A stretch of DNA of 64,000 nt, taken from positions 38,785 to 102,784 of the forward strand of contig BQJU01000021.1 in the NCBI GenBank assembly GCA_021604865.1, read 5' to 3'. The notes below the pieces were generated by a model. It worked only from the letters and a program-made list of their open reading frames with translations. It ran no database searches and was not told the DNA's origin. Position numbers and translations under genes: made by a program. Positions 42,901 through 52,600 of this stretch are shown piece by piece (position 1 is the stretch's first letter; each line of letters opens with the position of its first letter). This DNA comes from Saprospiraceae bacterium. GTDB lineage: Bacteria > Bacteroidota > Bacteroidia > Chitinophagales > Saprospiraceae.

Positions 42901-45900
42901 TAGAAAAAGCAGATGTTCAGGCATATTTGCGAACAAAATTGCCCGAATATATGGTCCCTGGTGTTATCATTGAATTGCCTGCTTTTCCACTAACACCCAA
43001 CGGCAAGCTGGATAAAAAGGCCTTTCCAAATCCCGATGCTGCTCACCTGATGAGCGACACCTGTGTTCCACCACAAAACGAAGTCCAAAAGCAACTAATC
43101 GGCATCTGGCAGGATGTATTAGGAGTCGATGGAATTGGTATACGGAATGATTTTTTCAGACTCGGCGGACATTCGTTGTTGGCAACCCGGGTTATCGCTT
43201 CCATAAATCGGAAGCTTGACGCCAATTTGCGGATAAAAAGTCTATTCGAAAACCCAACGATTGAAGCCCTCTCCACATTGATAGAAGGAGGAGACACCAC
43301 AACAGCCAAGCCTGCTATTGTGGCAATAGAACCTCGGCCAAAACAATTGCCGTTGTCCTTTTCCCAGGAAAGGCTTTGGTTTATTGATAAACTGGCGGGC
43401 AGTATTCACTACCATTTACCAATGGTAGAATTCCTCAATGATCGTCTGGATGTAGACGCCCTGGAGTTTGCCCTTCGATCTATTGTCAATCGACATGAAG
43501 CATTACGAACGGTACTCAAAGAAGAAAATGGCCTTCCTTTTCAGGAAATATTGCCGATCGATACCTGGGTTCTGGATATGGAAGCATGCTCCTCAGCAAA
43601 TGATCAGGTAGATATACAAGCGCGGATCGAAGAAACGCTTCACCTGCCATTTGATTTGTCGACAGACCACATGCTTCGCGGTAAGCTGCTAAATAGAGGA
43701 AAAGAAGGTTATGTACTCATCTTGGTCCTGCATCACATTGCTTCAGATGCCTGGTCCGGGAATATTCTGATCCGGGAAATGGTCGACTTATACCTGGCCA
43801 GAGTAGCTGGGCAAAAGAGCAGGCTAAATTCCTTGCCAATCCAGTATGCAGATTACGCATTGTGGCAAAGAAGATACCTGAATGACGAACAGCTGGAAAA
43901 ACAACTGACTTATTGGGAAGACAAACTGCAGGGACTGAAGCCCCTAGACCTTCCACTGGATCATCCCCGGCCAAGGATTCAAAGTACCAATGGAAATTAT
44001 ATCAATTTTGAACTAGAGCAATCACTTACTGATCAAATAAAGGCTTTTTGCCAACAAGAAGGCGTGACCCTGTTTATGTTCTTGTTAGCAGTCTATAAGG
44101 TGCTACTACATAAATATTCTGGTCAAACAGATATCTGCGTAGGCACTCCGATTGCAAATAGAGACCTGCCAGAGCTAGAAAATTTGATCGGATTTTTCGT
44201 TAATTCAGTGGCATTACGCAGCAATCTGGATGACAACCTACGGTTTGACCAATTGCTGAAGCAGGTAAAAACAACCACGGTCGACGCCTATCAACATCAA
44301 GATACACCCTTTGAAAAAATTGTGGACCGCCTGGTGGAGGAACGGGATATCAGTATGAGTCCCTTGTTTCAGGTAGCCTTTGCATTGCAAAATGCTCCTT
44401 TTGATCTTCAATTAAAAGTTGGAGAGGAGGCATTACTACCGGATATTCGCCTCGACCGTCCGGATACCCGAGAAAGTTATAAGGTTGCCAAATACGATTT
44501 GGCGATGAACGTAGTCGATTCGGGTGACGGGCTTAATTTTACGCTGGATTATTGTACCGACCTGTTCAATGCATCTACGATTGAGCGGATGGGCGGACAC
44601 TTTAAAATTTTGCTCCAGTCAATCCTTCAACGATCCGATGTGTCACTACATCAATTAAATATCCTGGCTACCACCGAAACAAAGCAGTTAGTAGAAGATT
44701 TTAATGACACTCGGGTGGCTTTTCCTGAAGACAAAACTGTTGTCGCGCTTTTCGAAGCTCAGGTTGTCAAAACGCCTAATCAAACCGCCATTATCTGTGA
44801 TGGCGAAACACTGACCTACCAGGAACTCAACCAGCGGGCAAATCAATTGGGCCATTTTCTGCAAAAGTCTGGTGTAACCAATGACACCCTCGTTGGTCTC
44901 TGTATGGATCGATCGTTGGAAATGATCATTGGCATTTGGGGAATCCTCAAAGCTGGTGGAGCCTATCTACCTATTGATACGGCCTACCCACTTGATCGCA
45001 TAAGTTACCTGTTGGAAGATGCTCAAATTAACCTTGTTTTGGGCAATGCATCAAGCGCCCACCTCCTGACTGATCATGACCATATTTTACTGGATACTCA
45101 ATGGTCTCAAATCGCAGAAGCATCTACAAATAGGGTTGAAATTGATCGGGAACCACAAAATCTGGTATATGTCATATATACTTCGGGTTCGACGGGTTTG
45201 CCAAAAGGCGTAATGATCGAACACCGGAATTTGATAAACTACGTGTATTACGGATTGAACAATTATAATGAAGGCATTGACGCCTTCCATTTTCCTTTGT
45301 TTACTTCTATCTCTTTTGACCTTACCCAAACCAGTATTTTTCTATCCTTGTTAAGCGGGGGCTCCCTACATATAGAGAAGCCTACCAATGACCTGATCAG
45401 GATGTTTGGTCGAATTATGGCCAATGATCAACTTAACAGTATCAAACTAACGCCTTCTCATGTACAATTGCTGGAGGGCATGAAAAATACTTCGCTTAAA
45501 AAAGCCATACTGGGAGGAGAAGCACTGGAAAGTAACCATTTGGCCCTATTGGCTCGTGTCAATCCCAATATCGAAGTCTTTAACGAATACGGGCCAACAG
45601 AAGCCACAATTGGCTGTACAGTACAAATCGTCCAGGAGTCGGATAGTAGCATAGGCATTGGCCGACCGATATGGAATTCCGAGGTATATATTTTGGATAA
45701 ACACCTTAGAGTGGTCCCTCTTGGAATACCCGGTGAGCTTTGTATCGCTGGGGCGGGTCTGGCTAGAGGGTACTTGAATCGCCCGAGTTTAACGGAAGAA
45801 AAATTTGTCCAGGTTCAGTTGGCAGGCCAAAAGAATATCCGTGTTTATAAAACCGGTGACCTTGCCAAATGGCACTCCAGCGGGACCCTGGAATATATGG

Positions 45901-46511
45901 GCCGCATAGATGATCAGGTAAAAATTAATGGCTTCCGTATAGAACCAGGAGAAATTGAAGCCCTTTTGAATGCCAGCGAGGTGGTCGCACAATGTGCAGT
46001 AGCCGTTAAAATGGATACGAATGCTTATAAACGACTTTGTGCTTATATCCTACCAAAAGGCCCTTATAAAAAGGAAATCGTTCGCGACCTTCTAAAAAAG
46101 CACTTGCCAGAATATATGATCCCAAGTGTATGGATAACGGTGGAAGAAATGCCACTGACCACCAACGGGAAAATAGATCATAATGCCTTGCCTGATCCCG
46201 ATTTTTCTGACCTGATACGGACAGAATATGTCGCTCCCCGAAATGAAACGGAAGCCCAACTGGCGAATATCTGGGAAGAAATATTGGATGTGCCAAAAGT
46301 GAGTGTATACGACCGTTTTTTTGATTTGGGTGGGCATTCTTTATTGATGGCCCGGATGGTAGCCGCTATTCGCAACAAAATGAATGTGGAATTACCCTTG
46401 AAAATCCTGTTTCAATACCCGCGCCTGGTTGACTTGGCTGATTACCTGATGGTCTTAAATGGCGTGCATCAGGAAGCCAATGAAAGTGAATACGAAATTC
46501 TGGATTTTTGA
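39969..46511 (+). CDS. NRPS-4: dock-C-A-T-C-A-T
   Basis: The 2180-residue synthetase carries an N-terminal TubC-type docking region (~1-65, from FIKELEQEGMAL to FIKEHKETLI). C1 (~78-510) opens with MSPLQEGILFHCLY and has KHHILWDGWS near 216, the class that follows E domains. A1 ~530-1020 (Asp730), T1 near 1067 (RLGGHSLLATR). C2 ~1125-1560 (LHHIASDAWS near 1255). A2 ~1590-2080 (Asp1784), T2 near 2123 (DLGGHSLLMAR). It ends shortly after T2 with no docking domain that I can identify at the C-terminus. A second in-frame ATG at 39975 could be the real start. The difference is two residues. Confidence 0.95.
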   Translation: MIMDTFIKELEQEGMALKVTDDGLVLSGIRGKLSGQQLATLKQDHRIPNFIKEHKETLIAHLSKNQLFTSSNVLRKDQVEAVYKMSPLQEGILFHCLYNEELTVYITQFRLEIPSGLQVEAFRKAWNYVIQNHTILRTGFIYDKLRIPVQCVHKEAEIPMQVLDFSKFPQEEQDRKFDALLIEDRKQGFDFQRPPLIRITLVKVNEEAYKVILTKHHILWDGWSDQVIISEVLNAYAHFIKGEQPPTAKVDKYEDYIKYIDNIDPFKEKQFWESYLSGIEDPILLPFAQHGMDRNKGVGDFKKERLLFDKAFSEKITRYVKSRKITSNTLIQGIWSLLLSNYTGKEEVVFGVTVSGRPSESKYDKKVGLFINALPFRCQINPDQMVSEWLSEIQQNHVRTRAFQYTSLKQIQNWSGIKGDFFDSLLVVRNYPKPASEAVEDTVLPIQNVTAEENNNYLLSIEVGLEDEITVDFKFNSQILSADWVKMINSQFDHVLRQLVEMQIEKVGAIQVTTPSEATQILEEFNATKADYPKEKSVVQLIAEQAAKTPKEIAVVFEETSLTYSELETRSNQFARYLQSKGVGIGNTIGICVDRSLEMVIGLLGIMKSGNAYIPLDPSYPKERIDYILEDSQVAFLVSVKTISQDFEVPKKLEWIYLDEDYSALDNTSIEVNSSPTDLAYIIYTSGSTGRPKGVMIEHQALVNFLSSIQSTFQLKTGVSWLAVTTYSFDIFYLELYLPLIAGAQVIIAGTKTLADGYSLQSLISQHRPEYMQATPSTWQLLIDSGWKNEEGVLIVTGGEAIKESLKEALLKLGGPALWNFYGPTETTIYSVIQELKAGEAITIGRPIANTQIYILDPRGQLCSIGVEGELCIGGDGLARGYRNRPELTAEKFINNPVTGQGRIYLTGDVAKWLPTGEIEYIGRKDDQVKIRGFRIELEGIQTILEEYPQIKQGVVLAGEDNSGSKRLIAYVVPEGKLEKADVQAYLRTKLPEYMVPGVIIELPAFPLTPNGKLDKKAFPNPDAAHLMSDTCVPPQNEVQKQLIGIWQDVLGVDGIGIRNDFFRLGGHSLLATRVIASINRKLDANLRIKSLFENPTIEALSTLIEGGDTTTAKPAIVAIEPRPKQLPLSFSQERLWFIDKLAGSIHYHLPMVEFLNDRLDVDALEFALRSIVNRHEALRTVLKEENGLPFQEILPIDTWVLDMEACSSANDQVDIQARIEETLHLPFDLSTDHMLRGKLLNRGKEGYVLILVLHHIASDAWSGNILIREMVDLYLARVAGQKSRLNSLPIQYADYALWQRRYLNDEQLEKQLTYWEDKLQGLKPLDLPLDHPRPRIQSTNGNYINFELEQSLTDQIKAFCQQEGVTLFMFLLAVYKVLLHKYSGQTDICVGTPIANRDLPELENLIGFFVNSVALRSNLDDNLRFDQLLKQVKTTTVDAYQHQDTPFEKIVDRLVEERDISMSPLFQVAFALQNAPFDLQLKVGEEALLPDIRLDRPDTRESYKVAKYDLAMNVVDSGDGLNFTLDYCTDLFNASTIERMGGHFKILLQSILQRSDVSLHQLNILATTETKQLVEDFNDTRVAFPEDKTVVALFEAQVVKTPNQTAIICDGETLTYQELNQRANQLGHFLQKSGVTNDTLVGLCMDRSLEMIIGIWGILKAGGAYLPIDTAYPLDRISYLLEDAQINLVLGNASSAHLLTDHDHILLDTQWSQIAEASTNRVEIDREPQNLVYVIYTSGSTGLPKGVMIEHRNLINYVYYGLNNYNEGIDAFHFPLFTSISFDLTQTSIFLSLLSGGSLHIEKPTNDLIRMFGRIMANDQLNSIKLTPSHVQLLEGMKNTSLKKAILGGEALESNHLALLARVNPNIEVFNEYGPTEATIGCTVQIVQESDSSIGIGRPIWNSEVYILDKHLRVVPLGIPGELCIAGAGLARGYLNRPSLTEEKFVQVQLAGQKNIRVYKTGDLAKWHSSGTLEYMGRIDDQVKINGFRIEPGEIEALLNASEVVAQCAVAVKMDTNAYKRLCAYILPKGPYKKEIVRDLLKKHLPEYMIPSVWITVEEMPLTTNGKIDHNALPDPDFSDLIRTEYVAPRNETEAQLANIWEEILDVPKVSVYDRFFDLGGHSLLMARMVAAIRNKMNVELPLKILFQYPRLVDLADYLMVLNGVHQEANESEYEILDF
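40205..43290 (+). other. NRPS module 9 (C-A-T), Gly-like
   Basis: The pocket reads D-I-L-Q-V-G-F-I-Y-K (Asp730 of FDIFYLE; FYGPTETTIY), close to the Gly code DILQLGLIWK. The surrounding core is very similar to module 5, which supports the same substrate. Confidence 0.58.
43330..46460 (+). other. NRPS module 10 (C-A-T), Asn
   Basis: The pocket reads D-L-T-K-I-G-E-I-G-K (Asp1784 of FDLTQTS; EYGPTEATIG), an Asn-type code. The A core is nearly the same as that of module 12 over ~130 residues. The T domain is GGHS, and no E domain follows. Confidence 0.68.
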
Positions 46512-46581
46512 TTCCAAACAAGCGCTCATACAATATTTATTTCTAATCTTTTCTTTTTCAACTACTTAGCATTTGTCTGGA

Positions 46582-46620
46582 TTTTGGTTTCTATAAGCAA
46601 CAGACTTGTCGAAACCAAAA
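46582..46620. repeat. Perfect 10-bp inverted repeat in the NRPS-4/NRPS-5 gap
   Basis: TTTTGGTTTC (46582-46591) and GAAACCAAAA (46611-46620) are exact inverted copies separated by 19 bases. A competing pair, GTCTG (46575-46579) with CAGAC (46601-46605), overlaps the first. The 142-base gap is the longest within the NRPS run. No T-tract follows directly, so it is not a standard terminator. It may be an RNA hairpin that adjusts expression of downstream genes, an operator, or chance in A/T-rich DNA. Confidence 0.5.
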
Positions 46621-46653
46621 CCCTTACGCTCTAAATAATAAAAATCTTTTGAA

Positions 46654-49600
46654 ATGAAATCAACAAGACCTATCGTTGACATCCTGAAAGAGGCTTTGGG
46701 GAAAGGCATTACCGTCTTTTTAGAAGGAGATAGTCTAAAAATGAAACGGGATAAAAAAGCTGATCTGGACCCGGAATTGATAAGCTTGCTGAAAAGCCAT
46801 AAAACCGAGATAGAGGCGTTTTTGAAAAAGGAGGGAAAGAACTTTTCCAAAAATGGCGAACACAATCATAAAATTAAGCCCGTTGACTGGGGTGTTACAA
46901 ACAAAAGACCACTGTCCTACTCACAGGAACGCTTGTGGTTCACGGACAAATATAGCGGAAGTACAAATTACCACATTCCCGCTGTCCTGAAGTTGGAAGG
47001 AAAGGTAGACCTTGAAGCACTCGAACAGGCTTTTAATACCATTATCAACCGTCACGAGGTTTTGCGTGGTGTTTATCAGGAAGAAGAGGGTACGCCCTAT
47101 CAATTAATCCTTCCAGAAGATACCTGGCAGATGGAGCACTCCGCTCAACAGGCCCCCTTGCCAGAACCCGTGTTGAAAGCCAAAATCAAAGAAACCATTC
47201 AACGGCCTTTTGATTTGACCTCCGACCACCTTTTTCGGGCCCGTTTGTTTCAAAGATCAGCGCAGGAATATCTGTTGGTATTAGTGGTTCATCACCTTGC
47301 TGCCGACGCCTGGTCTGAATCACTAGTCATCAATGAATTAGTCGAATTATACAATGCAAAACTAGAAGGACGCAGCCACAACCTTCCGGCATTAAATATC
47401 CAATATGCCGACTATGCTGCCTGGGAACGGCAAGCTATGGCAGGTGAGGCATTCCTTGAAAAACTTGGATATTGGGAAAAACAACTGGCAGATGTAGCAC
47501 CGCTAAACATGCCGCTCGATAATCCGCGCACCCCAACTACAAGCAAGGAAGGACGCGTTGTTCACTGTGTTCTGGATCAACAATTGAGTAAACAACTGGC
47601 TGAACTCGCAAAAAGCGAAGGGGTCACCTTATTTATGCTTTTGTTGTCCGTTTATAAAGTCATGTTGTACCGTTATACCGGTCAAAATGATATTTGTGTC
47701 GGAACTTCCTTGGCAAATCGCAGCCATAAAGAACTGGAGTCAATGATCGGCTTTTTTGTAAAACTACTCGGCTTGCGCAGTCAAGTGGATGGTCAACAGC
47801 CCTTTTCCGCTTTTCTCAACCAGGTAAAACAGACCACTCTCGACGGGATTGACCATAAAGAAGTGCCTTTCCACAAAATTGTCGAGAAGGTTGACCCCAA
47901 AAGAACAACGGATCGAAGCCCTATCTTTCAAACGCTTTTTGTGCTGAACAATACCCCAGAGACTGCGGATATTCAACTGAAAGGAGCAAAAATTGGGCTG
48001 GAACCCTTTGATCAGATCATGACACACTTTGATATTGGTTGCTACCTGAGTGAATCTTCTTCAGGACTTTCTTTGACCTTCAATAATTTCAAAGAGTTAT
48101 TTAGTGAAAAAACCATGGAGCGCATGCTCCTGCACTTTACTAACTTGTTGCATGCAGTTGTTCAAAATCCCAACCAATTGATTGGTGAATTGCAAATGCT
48201 GGGGCAGGAGGAAAAACAACAATTGCTGGAAACAGTCAACCAAAACAAAGTAGCCTATCCGACTGATTCTAATCTGGTAACCTTGTTCGAAACGCAGGTG
48301 GAAAAAACACCAGATGCACTTGCCTGCATATTTGAAGGGGTCAGTCTTTCCTACCGTCAGCTCAACGAAAAAGCCAATCAGCTGGCATACCGGCTAACTG
48401 AGGAATATTCTATTGGTAACAATGAGCTGGTGGGCATCATGACCGATCAGCCTCAATGGCACCTCCTGGCTATGCTCGCCACTTTGAAAGCGGGAGCCGC
48501 TTACGTGCCAATTGATCCAGAGCAACCCGATGAACGGAAAGCCTTTATTGTAAAGGATACCAAACTAAAGGTATTGATAACAAATTTGGACGTTCCACAT
48601 GAAATAACAGACCTGAAGACTCCGGTACTTCCGCTGGCGCAGCACTTTTCGGGAGCGCAAAATTATCCCAATAAAAACCTGCAACTCAAGAACGCTCCTG
48701 AAAGTCGGGCTTATATCATCTACACCTCCGGGACTACAGGTACGCCCAAAGGTGTTATGATTTCCCACCGCAACTTGATGGATTATGTATTTGGGTTGAA
48801 TGCAAAATTGGATTTGACTGCTTGCCGCTCCTTTGGATTGATGTCTACCATGACTGCCGATCTGGGTAATACCGTGATTTTTGGCGCCCTTTTGACTGGA
48901 GGGGCACTTCATGTATTTCCTAAGACGGCATTGACCAATCCAACGTATTTACAACAATATTTTCAAGCCAATGAAATTGATTGCATCAAGATAGTGCCTT
49001 CCCATTGGCAGGCCCTTACTGTAGAAAACAAGTCTTTGCTACCCAATCGCATCCTTATTTTTGGTGGCGAATCACTGACCACAGATATCCTTGAGAAAAT
49101 CAGAAACCAAAAACCACAACTACAGGTTGTAAACCACTATGGTCCGACAGAGACAACCGTTGGAAAGTTGTTGCATCAGGTTGACCTCAAACGGAATTAC
49201 CACCATGTGCCGATTGGACAGCCCTTTTCCAATACAAAGACTTTTGTGGTAAATGCTGACCTGAGGCTGTGTCCTGTAGGTGTTCCAGGAGAACTGCTAA
49301 TAGGTGGTGATGGTATATCAAGTGGATATTTAAACCAGGATGCCCTTACTGAGGAAAAATTCATTACCCTTCCGGCACTGAATACTGATTACCGGTTGTA
49401 TCGAACAGGGGACTTGGTTCGCCGCTTATCGGATGGTGATATCGAATTTTTAGGAAGAATTGATGATCAGGTAAAAATTCGTGGATATCGGGTAGAGTTA
49501 GGCGGTGTTGCTGAGCTTTTGGAGGCTTGTACAAACATCCGACAGTGCGTTGTCATTGCTCAAGAAATGGATATGGGAACTCCGCGTTTGGTGGCATATA

Positions 49601-52600
49601 TCGTACCCAATGGTTCCTTTGACCCGGAGGCAATCCGTAATTATATGGAAAAAGTTGCCCCGGAATACATGATTCCTTCCGTCTTTGTTCCATTGGATGA
49701 ATTACCCTTGACTGCCAATGGAAAGGTCAACAAGAAAGCTTTGCCGAACCCTGATGACCATATTTCCAATACCCAAACCAATGAAGCCCCCCAAAGTCCT
49801 TTGGAGGAAAAGCTGACGGAAATATGGAAAGAATTACTTGGACTGGAAGAAATTGGCGTGCACGATAATTTCTTTGAAATTGGCGGCCACTCCCTGATTG
49901 CTATCCGTGTTGTATTGGCCATCCGCAAAAAACTGGATACGGAGCTGGAAATCAAAACCCTGTTTGAACATAAGACCATTGCACAGCTTGCCAAATTTAT
50001 TACCGATCAAGATCAAACGGTTATTCTGCCTCCCATTGTGGCCAAAGAGCGGTCGGCACGTATCCCACTCTCCTTTTCGCAGGAGCGTCTTTGGGTGATC
50101 GACAAATTAAATGGGAGTACCAACTACCACGTCGATATTGAACAGCGATTTAGTGATCAATTGCAGGTAGATATCCTGAAAAATGCCTTGGTCTCTCTGA
50201 TCGATCGCCACGAAATTCTTCGGACGGTTATCAAAGAAGAGCAAGGCGTACCTTATCAGGAATTTTTGTCAGCTAAAGACTGGCAACTCGATTATGAAGT
50301 ACTGGATAGTGAAATAAGTGAGCAACAAATACAACCGCTTATAGCAAAGGAAATCTACCGCCCCTTTGATTTAAGTAAAGACTTCATGCTGCGGGCCAAA
50401 ATATTCCGCATGCCAGACGAAAGTTGCCTGTTGATTCTCGTATTACACCACATCGCCGCCGATGTGTGGTCAAGAGAGATACTCAACCATGAATTGATGG
50501 AACTGTACCTGGCCGGCGTAAATAATCAAGCTCCGAAGTTGGCAGATCTGGAGGTTCAATATGCAGATTTTGCCCTTTGGCAGCGCGAAAATTTCACCAG
50601 TGAAATGTTGGACCCACACCTTGACTATTGGACCCAACAGCTGGAAGGCGTAGCACCACTTAACCTTCCATTGGATTATGCGCGCCCAAGGATACAGAGC
50701 ACCGAAGGTAAAGTGCTCCGTTTTGGTATTGGCAATACAGAAAAGGAAGCCGTTTTGGCTTTGTGCAGACAAACTGGCGTTACCCCATTTATGTTTTTCC
50801 TGACTACCTTAAAAGTCCTATTACACCGGTATTCCGGTCAGACGGATATTTGTGTGGGTAGCCCTATTGCCAATCGTTCACAGAAGGAATTGGAAAATCT
50901 AATCGGATTCTTTTTGGATTCGTTGGCCTTGCGCAGTGATTTGAGTGGCAACCCCAGCTTTAGAGCGCTCCTAAATCAGGTAAAAGAAACAACCGTTACG
51001 GCCTATGGGCATCAGGATATTCCATTTGAAAAAGTAGTGGATGCGGTGGTTCAAGACCGGGATATGAGTCGAAGCCCACTATTCCAGGTATGGTTTGACT
51101 TTCATGATACGGCCAATATCCGGGAAATGAATAAGAGCGAGTTTGGAGATATTGAGAACTTGCTGCTGCCAAACTTTGAATCAGGTGATGCCTACTGTCC
51201 CTCCAAGTTTGATATTGATATGATGGCTATCGTTGTAGATGAAGCCATCCTTTTCAAACTGACCTATTGTGTCGATCTGTTTAAAGACGATACGATGCAG
51301 CGCATGCAGGCCCACTTCCTCGAGTTGTTACAATGTATCATTCAGCATCCTGATCAAAAAATTGGCAACCTAAATATCTTGCCTACATCAGAGCAACAAC
51401 AGCTGACCTCAACATTCAACGCCACTAAACAAAATTATCCCTGGGCAGCAGAAAAAAATGTTGTTGAACTGTTTGAAGAACAGACTGCAAAAACACCTGA
51501 TGCCACTGCACTGGTTTTTGGAAAAGAACGGTTGACGTATGAAGCATTAAATATACGCGCAAACCGACTAGCCCACTATTTAAGGGAAACTTATCAAGTC
51601 AGTGCCAACGATTTTGTAGGCGTGATGATGGATCGTTCCGATTGGATGGTCGTTTCTATCCTGGGCATTTTAAAGGCTGGCGCTGCCTATGTCCCATTGG
51701 ATATTGATTACCCAATGGATCGTAAGACATTTATTGTGGAAGACACGCAAATGAAGGCGCTGATCATCGAATCAACCAGTATGCTGGATGTAATCGAGTT
51801 GAATGTGCCCATACTTTCTATTGATATTCAATATGATGATTTTGAAAAAACGGACGCCAATTCCAAAGAAGCCATTCATGTTTCCGATCTGGCATACATC
51901 ATTTACACCTCCGGTTCTACAGGTACGCCGAAAGGGGTGATGATCGAGCATAAAAGCTTGACAAACTATGTTTATTTTGGTTTGAATAATTATAATGAAG
52001 GCATTACCGCTTTCCACTTTCCATTATTCACCTCCATTGCTTTTGATCTTACCCAAACCAGTATATTTTTATCCTTATTAAGTGGAGGTTCTTTGCACAT
52101 CGAACAATCCAAGGAGGCGATCGACCAGCTTAAGCGAATTATGGCTAACCCTGAGGTGAATAGCATAAAATTGACGCCTTCACATGTGAAGTTGCTGGAG
52201 GGCATGAAAAATACCTCCATCAAAAAAGCCATCCTGGGTGGAGAGGCACTGGAAAGTAGTCACCTGGCTTTATTGAAGCAAGTAAATTCCAACATTGAGG
52301 TGTTCAATGAGTACGGTCCTACGGAAGCAACCATTGGGTGTACGATTCAGAAAGTGCTTGACACAAACATCAATAAATCGATAAGCATTGGACATCCCAT
52401 TTGGAATACAGAGGTCTTTTTGTTAGACGAACAGCGACAAATCGTTCCGATCGGTATTCCTGGGGAATTGTGTATTGCTGGTGCAGGTTTAGCAAGAGGA
52501 TATCTGAACCGCCCGGAATTGACAGATGAGAAATTTATTCAGCTTCAGCTTACCGGGGAAAAAGAGGTGCGAATCTATCGTAGCGGTGATTTAGCCAGGT

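Noticed and set aside
35320..43290. Calcium-binding Asp-X-Asp-Gly motif as in daptomycin-type lipopeptides
   Set aside because: The predicted run at modules 6-9 is Leu-Asn-Asp-Gly, so only the Asp-Gly half fits. I do not claim the calcium-dependent class.
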